Source: Syntrophaceae bacterium UBA5744
GTDB taxonomy: Bacteria > Desulfobacterota > Syntrophia > Syntrophales > UBA2192
Reading direction: 5' to 3'
NCBI GenBank assembly: GCA_002419215.1
Contig: DIFQ01000112.1
Span: forward strand, 1 to 10,829
Length of the DNA: 10,829 nucleotides
Positions 1 through 6,393 of this stretch are shown piece after piece. Within the stretch, counting starts at the first letter, position 1; every line of letters starts with the position of its first letter. Position numbers and translations under genes: made by a program. Below the pieces are notes generated by a model. The model was not told the DNA's origin and ran no database searches. It was given only the letters and a program-made list of their open reading frames with translations.

Positions 1-303
1 GCCCTGGCGGCCCACGTGGCCACGGCCGCGGCGGAGGCCTTCCTGAAGGACCACGAATTGAGCCCGCGGGTGGACCCCGAACGCTGCCGGGGGTGCGGAC
101 GCTGCGTGGAGATCTGCACCTTCGACGCGGTGCGGCTGGTGCCCAACGACCGGGGGTTCTACACGGCGGAGGTCCTGCGCCACAACTGTGTGGGCTGCGG
201 AGGCTGCGTGGGACGCTGCCCCGTGACGGCCATGGACATGCCCTACTTCTCCAACCGGCTCCTGGAGGAGATCACGGCATGCACCCTGGGCGAGGAGCGC
301 TGA
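1..303 (+). CDS. HdrA-like protein, C-terminal 2x[4Fe-4S] ferredoxin domain (5' partial)
   Basis: The reading frame is open from base 1 and ends with TGA at 301-303, so only the last 100 residues are visible and the start lies outside the window. A GTG at 16 could be read as a start, but the residues before it (ALAAHV) fit the helix that usually precedes the last ferredoxin domain of HdrA, so I take it as internal. Two cluster motifs are seen: CRGCGRCVEIC (with T where P is usual) and CVGCGGCVGRCP. The tail, PYFSNRLLEEI, resembles the stretch after the second ferredoxin motif in the HdrA at 1923 (NHFTDEQIEAQI), where an MvhD domain follows. Here the protein stops and a separate MvhD-like gene begins one base later. 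It probably passes electrons between MvhD and the flavin of an upstream HdrA module. The exact subfamily cannot be told without the N-terminus; another large ferredoxin-containing oxidoreductase is possible. Confidence 0.8.
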   Translation, partial: ALAAHVATAAAEAFLKDHELSPRVDPERCRGCGRCVEICTFDAVRLVPNDRGFYTAEVLRHNCVGCGGCVGRCPVTAMDMPYFSNRLLEEITACTLGEER

Positions 304-304
304 C

Positions 305-754
305 ATGAGGAAGAACGCCGGGAAAAAACGGGTGAGGCTTCTCGGGATCTGCTGCAACTGGAGCCCCTTCGCCTGCTACAACGCGGCGGGAATGAACCGG
401 CTTGCCATGCCGCCCGATTTTCGGCTCATGCGCGTGATGTGCATCGGCCGCATCAACCAGGCCCTGATCCTCCGGGCCTTCGAGTACGGGGCCGACGGGG
501 TGATCCTGCTGGAGTGCCTCGATGACGATTGCCGCTACGGTCCCGGCCCCGGCGTGGGCCACGAAAACGTCAGAAGGGTCCGAAGGCTCCTGCACCTGCT
601 TGGCATCGATCAGGAGCGGCTCGTGGAGTGCAGTTTCGGCGCCCATGAAAAAGAGGTGCTCGTGGAAACCCTCTGGCGCTTTGCCGATGAGATCCGAACC
701 CTCGGGCCGATGACGGAGGGGAATGTCCTGGGGGTAAAGAGGCCCGCATTGTGA
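305..754 (+). CDS. mvhD: MvhD/FlpD-family [2Fe-2S] electron-transfer protein, divergent
   Basis: This 149-residue protein has the size and layout of MvhD/FlpD (methyl-viologen-reducing hydrogenase delta subunit), which carries electrons from a hydrogenase or dehydrogenase to HdrA. Family landmarks are an N-terminal strand ending in CCNW (residues 16-19), the VMCIGRIN segment (compare MCSGRI in canonical members), RAFEYGADGV, and ECLDDDCRY in place of the usual GCHxGDCHY. The HEN-RRVRRLLHLLGIDQERL helix also fits. The cysteines are shifted: the usual CNWC is CNWSPFAC here, and the histidines flanking the last pair are missing, so the cluster may be ligated differently or tuned to another potential. 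The start ATG at 305 lies one base after the upstream stop, and the TGA overlaps the GTG start of the next gene (GTGA, 751-754). This is strong evidence for one translationally coupled operon. Family assignment is confident; the electron donor is unknown. Confidence 0.82.
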   Translation: MRKNAGKKRVRLLGICCNWSPFACYNAAGMNRLAMPPDFRLMRVMCIGRINQALILRAFEYGADGVILLECLDDDCRYGPGPGVGHENVRRVRRLLHLLGIDQERLVECSFGAHEKEVLVETLWRFADEIRTLGPMTEGNVLGVKRPAL

Positions 755-1908
755 ACGAGATCGACCGGATCATACGGGCCCAGGCCCTCTTCCAGTGCCT
801 CGAGTGCGGCAAGTGCTCCGCCGCATGCCCCCGGCGGCTCACGGGCAAGGATTACTCGCCGAGGCTCCTGGCCCACAAGGTCATCGCGGAGCGGGAGGAC
901 GAGGCCTTCATCGAGAATGCCGTCTGGGATTGCCTGAGCTGCGGGATGTGCAGCGAACGCTGCCCCTCGGGCGTCAAGTTCAGCGGGTTCATCCTGGAGA
1001 TGCGGAGCCTGCTGGCCGAGAAAAAGGGGCTCAAGGGCTACAGGGCGCACGACGGGGCCGTCCATTCCTGGATGCGGATGATGACGGCTCCGGAACTCAG
1101 GCAGAACCGTCTCGACTGGGTCCCGAAGACTCTCCAGGTGGCCGATTCCGGGGAAGTGGCCTTTTTCGTGGGCTGCGCCCCGTACTTCGACGTCTTCTTC
1201 TCGGGCATCGACGTGGATACGTTGTCCATCGCGAAGGACAGCATCCGCCTTCTCAACTTCATGGACATCAAGCCCGTCCTTCTGCGCGACGAGAGATGCT
1301 GCGGCCATGACCTGCTGTGGACGGGAGACCGCGAGAACTTCGAGCGCCTCTGCCGCCTGAACTGCGAAACCTTCCGGTCCGCAGGGGTGCGGGAAATCAT
1401 TGTCTCGTGTCCCGAGTGCTACCACGTTCTGAGCGAGCACATGCCTCGCGTCGTCCCGGGCTTTGACATCAAGATCACGTTGCTTCTCGATCTGCTGCAG
1501 CGCGAGATGCGCAAGGGGGGGATGACGTTCCGCGGCCTGAAGCGCCGGGTCACGTATCAGGACCCCTGCCGGCTGGGCCGCATGGCGGGCCGTTACGCCG
1601 CGCCGCGGGAGCTGCTGGGCCTCATCCCGGAGATGCGGTTTGAAGAGATGGAAAACTCGGGACCGAGCGCCCTGTGCTGCGGCAACTGCGGCTTCATCAA
1701 CTGCGATGCCCACTCCAAGCAGATCCAGGTGCTGAGGCTCCAGGAAGCGCGGGCCACCGGGGCCGACCTGCTGGTCACGGCATGCCCGAAGTGCCTGATC
1801 CACCTGACCTGCGCGGTCCGCGACCCTCTCCGGCAGGGCTCGGTGAAGATGGAAATCCGGGACATCCTGTCCGTGTTGGCCAATCAGATCGCCTGGTACG
1901 GCGGATAA
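751..1908 (+). CDS. hdrD: HdrC-HdrB fusion (HdrD-like), Fe-S oxidoreductase with two CCG domains
   Basis: This 385-residue protein fuses an HdrC-type ferredoxin domain to an HdrB-type catalytic domain, the arrangement of HdrD. Residues 16-26 (CLECGKCSAAC) and 61-71 (CLSCGMCSERC) are the two [4Fe-4S] motifs. Two complete CCG domains follow: C142, CCG 183-185, CPEC 220-223; and C273, CCG 309-311, CPKC 345-348. In HdrB each CCG motif binds a non-cubane [4Fe-4S] cluster that splits heterodisulfides, so both sites are intact by motif. In a bacterium without coenzyme M/B the natural substrate is unknown; a low-molecular disulfide, a DsrC-like thiol or another acceptor are possibilities. The start is GTG at 751, overlapping the mvhD stop, with a GAGG about 9 bases upstream. 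No membrane segment is seen, so it should be cytosolic. A 14-base gap with a GGAAGGA Shine-Dalgarno leads to hdrA. Confidence 0.9.
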   Translation: MNEIDRIIRAQALFQCLECGKCSAACPRRLTGKDYSPRLLAHKVIAEREDEAFIENAVWDCLSCGMCSERCPSGVKFSGFILEMRSLLAEKKGLKGYRAHDGAVHSWMRMMTAPELRQNRLDWVPKTLQVADSGEVAFFVGCAPYFDVFFSGIDVDTLSIAKDSIRLLNFMDIKPVLLRDERCCGHDLLWTGDRENFERLCRLNCETFRSAGVREIIVSCPECYHVLSEHMPRVVPGFDIKITLLLDLLQREMRKGGMTFRGLKRRVTYQDPCRLGRMAGRYAAPRELLGLIPEMRFEEMENSGPSALCCGNCGFINCDAHSKQIQVLRLQEARATGADLLVTACPKCLIHLTCAVRDPLRQGSVKMEIRDILSVLANQIAWYGG

Positions 1909-1922
1909 AAGGAAGGAATCCA

Positions 1923-4355
1923 ATGCAGAAGCCTGAATCCCACGACACGGCCCGCATCGGCGTTTACATCTGCCACTGCGGGTCGAACATCGCAGGCGCC
2001 GTCGACTGCGAAGCCGTTGCCGCCTATGCCCGGACCCTTCCGGGGGTCATCCACGCCCGCGACCAGGGCTACACCTGCTCGGAGCCCGGGCAGGCGCAGA
2101 TCAAGCAGGACATCCGCGAATTCGGGCTCAACCGCATCGTCGTGGCATCCTGCTCCCCGAGGCTGCACGAGCCCACGTTCCGCAAGTGCGTGAGCGAGGC
2201 GGGCCTCAACCCCTATCTCATGGAGATGGCCAACATCCGCGAACAGTGCTCCTGGGTGCACAGCCTCGACCGCGAGGGGGCCACCACCAAGGCCCGGGAC
2301 TTGGTGCGATCCGCCGTGGCCCGCGCGCGGCTCCTGGACGTCCGCACGGAGCTCGAGGTGCCGGTGCGCCGCTCCACCCTGGTCATCGGCGGCGGCGTGG
2401 CGGGCATCCAGGCCGCCCTGGACCTGGCCGATGCAGGCTATCCCGTCGTCCTTGTGGAGAAACAGCCCAGCATCGGCGGCATCATGGCCCAGCTGGACAA
2501 GACGTTTCCCACCATGGACTGCTCCATCTGAATACTTGGTCCGAAGATGACGGATGCCGGTCGGCATCCCCGGATCACGCTGCTGACGCAGAGCGAAGTC
2601 AAGGAGATCACGGGCTTCGTGGGGAACTTCCACGTCAAGGTCCTCAAGCGGGCCCGCTACGTGAAGGAAAAGGAGTGCACGGCCTGCGGCGACTGCGCGA
2701 CGGTCTGCCCCGTCGTCGTCCCGGATGAGTTCAACGTGGGGCTGAGCTCCCGCCGGGCCATTTATTCGCCCTTCCCCCAGGCGGTCCCCTCGTCCTACGC
2801 CGTCGACATCAACCACTGCCTGGGCCACAACCCCATCATCTGCGGCAAGTGCATCGAGAAGTGCAGCAAGCGCTGCATCGACTTCAACATGAACGACGAG
2901 GAGCTGTCCTTCGACGTGGGCACGATCATCGTGGCCACGGGCATGGAGCCCTTCGACCCCAAAGCCCTCGACGAGTACGGCTACACCCGCTACGAGAACG
3001 TGCTGACCAGCATGGAGTTCGAACGCCTCATCAACGCCGGCGGCCCCACCCACGGTCACGTGATCCGGCTGACGGACCGCAAGATCCCCCGCTCGGTGGC
3101 TTTCATCCAGTGCGTGGGCTCGCGCTCCCCGCAGAGGGGCCACCCCTACTGCTCGAACATCTGCTGCATGAACACGGTGAAGAGCGCCATCATGCTCAAG
3201 GAGCACTACCCGGAGATCGAGGTGAAGGTCTTCTACATCGACATCCGGGCCTTCGGAAAGGGATTCGAGGATCTGTTCAGGAGGAGCAAGGGCATGGGGG
3301 TCCGCTACATCAGGGGGCTGCCGGGCTCCGTCAGGCAGGACGCGGCAGGTCAGGACATGGTCCTCACGGTGGAGAACACGGCGACCAACGAACTGGAAAC
3401 CTACAGGGCGGAGATGGTGATCCTGGCCGTGGGCCTGGAACCCCCGGCGGAGATGAAGCACATCCAGGAGATGCTCGCGCTCCAGAAGACCTCCGACGGC
3501 TTCTACCTGGAGGCCCACCCGAAGCTCCAGCCCGTGGATTCGGCCTCGCGGGGAATCTTCTTCGCAGGCTGTGCGGAGGGTCCCAAGGACATCAAGGACT
3601 CGGTCACGCAGGCATCGGCGGCGGCCGCCCGGGCCATGCGCCTCATGAACCCGGGGTCGCTCACCGTGGAGGCCATCACGGCCGAGGTCGACGAGGAGCT
3701 CTGCACCGCCTGCGGGCTGTGCGCCAAGGTGTGCCCCTACAAGGCCATCACCGTGGATGTGAAGGCCAGGGTCCCCGCGAAGGTGACGGAAGCTTCCTGC
3801 TCGGGCTGCGGCACCTGCTCGGCCGAGTGTCCCGTCGGCGCAATCCGGATGAACCACTTCACCGATGAGCAGATCGAGGCCCAGATCGACGCCATCCTGG
3901 CCGAGGAGCCGCAGAAGCAGGTGCTCGTGTTTGCATGCAACTGGTGCTCTTACGCCGGGGCCGATTTCGCCGGCGTATCGCGCCTGTCCTACTCTTCGGC
4001 CAATCGCCTGATCCGGACCATGTGCTCCGGCCGCATCCACGAGAAGTTCATCTGGCGCGCCTTCGAGAAGGGCGCCCCGGTCGTCCTCGTCTCGGGCTGC
4101 CACATCGGGGATTGCCACTACATCAACGCCAATCACTTCACGGAGAGGCGCATCAAGCGCGTCTGGAAAAAGATGGAGAAGCTCGGTCTTCGCCGCGAAA
4201 GGCTCGGGCTCGAGTGGATCAGCGCGGCCGAAGGGATCCGTTTTCAGAAGGTCATGGACGACATGGAGAACCTTCGCCGGACCGTCACTCCCGATGAAAT
4301 CGAGGCGACACAACAGATCCTGCTGAATGAGCGAACGAAAGCGACCCGGAAATAG
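1923..4355 (+). CDS. hdrA: HdrA-MvhD fusion, selenocysteine-containing (UGA at codon 203)
   Basis: Read through the in-frame TGA at 2529-2531, this is one 810-residue HdrA. The N-terminal domain has ICHCG (15-20), YTCS and ASCSPRLHEPTFR. The FAD motif GGGVAG is at 156-161. Residue 203 (TGA) sits in DCSI-U-ILGPKM, where HdrA homologues have Cys or, in methanococci, a reported Sec. Further on are a ferredoxin motif CTACGDCATVCP (252-262), a second Cys set (299-318), the FAD-proximal ligands C397 and CSNICC (410-415), a 2x[4Fe-4S] domain (594-636) and a canonical MvhD domain (CNWC 672-675, MCSGR, GCHIGDCHY 725-733). Before the TGA the frame encodes only the N-terminal domain and half of the flavin fold; after it, the protein continues without a gap. 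The ATG at 2547 has no Shine-Dalgarno sequence. A gene caller would split this into 1923-2531 and 2547-4355. It is the flavin core where bifurcation would take place. The alternative is a pseudogene or a sequencing error. Confidence 0.88.
2529..2531 (+). other. In-frame TGA, probable selenocysteine codon of hdrA
   Basis: The codon lies between ATC and ATA in an uninterrupted hdrA frame, and homology continues on both sides with no missing residue. It replaces the second Cys of the family's DCSxC motif. A substitution of TGC or TGT by TGA at precisely this Cys, together with the hairpin just downstream, fits UGA-Sec recoding better than random nonsense mutation. Confidence 0.82.
2538..2576 (+). 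promoter_or_regulatory. Candidate bacterial SECIS element in hdrA
   Basis: The upper stem GGATGCC (2552-2558) pairs perfectly with GGCATCC (2563-2569) around a four-base loop GGTC (2559-2562). A lower stem GGTCCG (2538-2543) pairs with CGGATC (2571-2576), including one G-U pair, across an asymmetric internal loop. The loop begins 27 bases after the TGA, within the spacing known for bacterial SECIS elements. The loop G-G-T-C matches the core of the E. coli fdhF SECIS loop (AGGUCU) recognised by SelB. The structure was found by eye; no folding energy was computed. Confidence 0.78.
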
Positions 4356-4375
4356 CTCAACCGGACACCGATAAA

Positions 4376-4416
4376 GAAAAAGGGATTAACCGCAAACGGC
4401 TGACCCCTTTCTTTTC
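4376..4416 (+). terminator. Probable Rho-independent terminator of the hdr operon
   Basis: About 20 bases after the hdrA stop, AAAGGG (4379-4384) can pair with CCCTTT (4405-4410), with an inner CCG/CGG stem (4390-4392 with 4397-4399) around CAAA, followed by CTTTT. It forms the left part of dispersed repeat copy A. The equivalent hairpin in copy B (10467-10499) is longer and cleaner, which supports a conserved structure. Confidence 0.6.
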
Positions 4417-4505
4417 CCGGCGGGTCGGGGCGGGTTCCTCCGGCAGGCGAACTTGTCCTGAGCTTGTCGAAGGAGGGCAGGCTCACTGCCGGTACCTGGA
4501 TTTTA
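4376..4505 (+). repeat. Dispersed intergenic repeat, copy A
   Basis: About 130 bases here recur at 10466-10596 in the same orientation. Each copy has a left hairpin with A-rich and T-rich ends, a GC-rich middle, and a 51-base core (4441-4491) that differs from the core of copy B at only two positions. The core is bounded by inverted arms CCGGCAG (4440-4446) and CTGCCGG (4486-4492), and it contains CTTGTC twice and AGCTTGTCGAAGG. No coding function is seen. It looks like a small non-autonomous mobile or REP-like element, with its left hairpin usable as a terminator. Confidence 0.75.
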
Positions 4506-4626
4506 GATGTCCAGGAAGGCGAGACCGGGCACAATCGGATTCCCATGGGTATTCCTCCACGATGCTTTCGGACGTCAACACTCCCAACCTTTACACGATG
4601 GCCCGTTCACGATATCCGGAAAGGGC

Positions 4627-4665
4627 TTGACAAACACTTGACCTGTCAACTATATCACTTGCAAG
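4627..4665 (+). promoter_or_regulatory. Promoter and palindromic operator candidate upstream of marR
   Basis: A perfect -35 box TTGACA (4627-4632) lies 18 bases before a weaker -10 box TATATC (4651-4656). Between them is the palindrome TTGAC-CT-GTCAA (4638-4649), and just after the -10 is CTTGCAAG (4658-4665). MarR proteins commonly bind palindromes overlapping their own promoter, so self-repression is likely. The marR start with its GGGGAAGG Shine-Dalgarno follows at 4690. Confidence 0.6.
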
Positions 4666-4689
4666 CATAAGCCCTCGAGGGGAAGGACT

Positions 4690-5154
4690 ATGAGTAACGA
4701 CCACCGCCTGATCTATCTTCTCTCCATCGTCCAGCAGACCTTGAAAGATCATACGAACAGAACCCTCGCGGAGATGGGCGGCAAGGTGACCCTTGCCCAG
4801 GCTGCCATCCTGTTCCTTCTCAAGGAGAAGGATCGGCGATACATGTCGGAGATGGGGCAGGTGATGGGTGTAGACAATTCGGCGATGACGCGCCTGGTGG
4901 ATCGGCTCGAGAACGCCGGGCTGGTCAAACGTCGGATTGACCCTGAAAATCGAAGGGCGATTTCGATCCTGTTGACGCCGGCAGGTCGCAGGGAAGCAGC
5001 CGCGGCGCTGAGCGTCATCAAACGCATCAACGAGGAGATCAAGAAGGACTATTCGCCCGCGGAAGTGGATGCCTTCAAGAAGATCCTGGGCGGTATTTTG
5101 CGCAAGTTCAAGACGCCGTCAATCAGCAGCCGCGAACACGGAAGAGGGGTATGA
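4690..5154 (+). CDS. MarR-family transcriptional regulator
   Basis: This 154-residue protein has the size and fold signature of MarR regulators. A helical N-terminus is followed by a winged helix-turn-helix at about residues 33-100. The typical stretch runs from NSAMTRLVDRLENAGLVKR (63-81) through RRIDPENRRAISILLTPAGR (81-100), with the DxxNRRA-like wing. A C-terminal dimerisation helix follows. MarR proteins are dimeric, ligand- or redox-responsive regulators, usually repressors, often autoregulated. The start ATG is preceded by GGGGAAGG, and the upstream promoter carries a palindrome. The stop overlaps an ATG (ATGA, 5151-5154) that probably began the now broken MaoC gene, so the original partner was likely an acyl-CoA/fatty-acid enzyme; hyp genes follow today. 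The ligand cannot be told from sequence. It has only one Cys-free core, so a thiol switch is unlikely. Confidence 0.9.
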   Translation: MSNDHRLIYLLSIVQQTLKDHTNRTLAEMGGKVTLAQAAILFLLKEKDRRYMSEMGQVMGVDNSAMTRLVDRLENAGLVKRRIDPENRRAISILLTPAGRREAAAALSVIKRINEEIKKDYSPAEVDAFKKILGGILRKFKTPSISSREHGRGV

Positions 5155-5370
5155 GAAAGGGCAGGTTTCAGACAGCGGGCCGCCGAGGGCCTTCACGTAG
5201 GGGACTCGTTCAGAACCTCACGAATCTTTACCGAGGATGACGTGATTCGTTTCGCCCGGATATCGCGAGACTACAACCCCGTTCATTTCGATGCCCGTTT
5301 TGCCAGAGCGAAGAATTTCCCGGCACCGATTTGCCATGGACTGCTGGCGGCAAGGATCTCTCATGCATGA
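5151..5370 (+). pseudogene. Frameshifted and truncated MaoC-like (R)-specific enoyl-CoA hydratase remnant
   Basis: In the frame 5191-5367 the sequence reads LHVGDSFRTSRIFTEDDV, then RFARISRDYNPVHFDARFA and PAPICHGLLAARISHA before TGA at 5368. This is the N-terminal half of a MaoC/PhaJ hot-dog hydratase, including the D-x-NP-H and HG hydratase signature, and it lacks the second half of the domain. This frame has no ATG and runs back to the marR stop. The ATG at 5151 (overlapping the marR TGA) is one frame off; removing one G in the run near 5178-5181 would join it to AAEGLHVGD. So the gene appears both frameshifted near its start and cut off at about 5358-5370, where hypA begins. It is probably non-functional as a hydratase. 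An original marR-maoC operon is inferred. Confidence 0.72.
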
Positions 5371-5713
5371 ACTCCCCGTGACCGAGAGCATCCTCCGGAT
5401 CGTGCTCCGGCACGCCGAGGAGGCGAAGGCAGGCAAGGTCGTCAGCGTCAGCCTGAGGATCGGGGAGATGAGCGACGTCATCGATGAGTGGCTTCAGCGG
5501 TATTTCGACTACCTGAGCAAGGGAACGCTTGCCGAGGGCGCGGAGCTGCGAGTCGAGAGGGTGCCCGTGGTCTTCCGCTGCGAAGTCTGCGGGGAATCCT
5601 TCCAGGTCAACATCCGGGAGGTCAAGGATGTCGTCTGCCCCGCCTGCGGGGGAGGGAAGGCGAAATTCGTATCCGGCCGGAAATTTTTTGTCAAGGCGAT
5701 CGAGGTGATCTGA
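5363..5713 (+). CDS. hypA: Hydrogenase nickel incorporation protein HypA
   Basis: This is a 116-residue HypA, the metallochaperone that works with HypB to place nickel in the large subunit of NiFe hydrogenases. The start is fixed at ATG 5363 because HypA needs the exact N-terminus MHE (His2 is the nickel ligand), here MHELPVTESIL. An AAGGA lies 7 bases upstream. A longer in-frame extension to 5291 is not credible. The zinc site is the rubredoxin-like pair C73-x2-C76 and C92-x2-C95. The full length of the family is present. The gene overlaps the end of the MaoC remnant by 8 bases and shares TGATG with hypB, so the two are translationally coupled. No hydrogenase structural gene is in the window; it may be elsewhere, or HypAB may serve another nickel enzyme. 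Confidence 0.95.
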   Translation: MHELPVTESILRIVLRHAEEAKAGKVVSVSLRIGEMSDVIDEWLQRYFDYLSKGTLAEGAELRVERVPVVFRCEVCGESFQVNIREVKDVVCPACGGGKAKFVSGRKFFVKAIEVI

Positions 5714-6381
5714 TGGCAAACATTCGCCTTATTGAAGTGAAAGAAGAGATCCTTGCCGACAACGACAAGGTCGCCGCGGAAATCCGGAAGCAGCTTCGGT
5801 CAAGGCAGGTCTTCATGCTCAATCTCATGTCGTCGCCGGGCGGCGGGAAGACAAGCCTGATCATCGAGACCCTGCGCGGTCTGAAGCCCTCCATGAGGGC
5901 AGGCGTCATCGAGGCGGACATCGACTCCATGGTCGATGCGGAGAAAGTGGCGCAGGAGGGCATCCCGGCGGTGCAGCTGCGGACGGGCGGGGCCTGTCAC
6001 GTCGACGCCGGCATGCTTGAACTGGCCCTCCGGGAGATGGACCTCGCCGCCCTCGATCTCCTCATCGTCGAGAACGTCGGCAATCTCGTCTGCCCCGCCG
6101 AGTTCGACACGGGCGCCGCGAGGAACGTGATGATCCTGAGTGTCCCCGAGGGCGACGACAAGCCCCTCAAGTACCCCCTGATGTTCACGATCTGCGACGC
6201 GCTGGTGGTCAACAAGACAGACTACCTGAAGATGTCCGACTTCGACATGGAGGCTCTGAAGGAACGGGTTTTGAAGCTGAACCCGAACATCAGGATCTTT
6301 GAAGTCTCCTGCAGGACGGGGGAGGGCATACCGGCCTGGACGGAATGGCTCGAGGCAGAGGTTGAAGCGTTCAAGAAATAG
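5713..6381 (+). CDS. hypB: Hydrogenase nickel incorporation GTPase HypB
   Basis: This 222-residue SIMIBI-class GTPase supplies nickel together with HypA. Motifs are the P-loop SSPGGGKTS (40-48), EADIDSMVDA (switch region, 68-75), GGACHVDA (92-99) with the metal-binding pair C95-H96, ENVGNLVCP (120-128) with C127, NKTD (167-170) for guanine specificity, and SCRTGEGIP (199-207). It has neither the N-terminal CxxCGC nickel site of E. coli HypB nor the histidine-rich N-terminus of rhizobial HypB, so only the G-domain metal site remains. Nickel storage would have to be done by another protein. The true start is ATG 5713, overlapping the hypA stop by one base; a longer open frame upstream is only the shadow of hypA. 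It ends 12 bases before the next gene, which has a strong GAGGAGG Shine-Dalgarno sequence. Confidence 0.96.
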   Translation: MANIRLIEVKEEILADNDKVAAEIRKQLRSRQVFMLNLMSSPGGGKTSLIIETLRGLKPSMRAGVIEADIDSMVDAEKVAQEGIPAVQLRTGGACHVDAGMLELALREMDLAALDLLIVENVGNLVCPAEFDTGAARNVMILSVPEGDDKPLKYPLMFTICDALVVNKTDYLKMSDFDMEALKERVLKLNPNIRIFEVSCRTGEGIPAWTEWLEAEVEAFKK

Positions 6382-6393
6382 AGGAGGACGACG

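Noticed and set aside
1884..4313. Very long open frame on the minus strand opposite hdrA (about 800 codons), and another at 610-1923
   Set aside because: These are shadows produced by GC-rich codon bias in the hdr genes. Their translations are rich in His, Asp, Gly, Arg and Ala with no domain, and the plus-strand genes are unambiguous.
2547..4355. A separate gene starting at ATG 2547, with 1923-2531 as a second small gene
   Set aside because: The N-terminal domain and the first half of the flavin fold end at the TGA and the rest continues in the same frame with no gap. ATG 2547 lacks a ribosome binding site and lies inside a hairpin. One selenoprotein gene explains the data better.
4441..4491. 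CRISPR-like repeat, because of the repeated CTTGTC units and the second copy at 10532-10582
   Set aside because: Only two copies about 6 kb apart, no regular spacers and no cas genes; the structure fits a dispersed intergenic element.
4464..4670. Small plus-strand ORF between hdrA and marR
   Set aside because: It runs through the dispersed repeat and the marR promoter, has no domain and shows no coding character.
5291..5362. Upstream extension of hypA
   Set aside because: HypA function requires Met1-His2-Glu3 at the N-terminus, found at 5363 with a suitable Shine-Dalgarno. The extra codons overlap the MaoC remnant in another frame.
5488..5712. Upstream extension of hypB over hypA
   Set aside because: The extra 75 residues are Arg/Gly-rich shadow of hypA; HypB starts with ATG 5713 directly coupled to the hypA stop.
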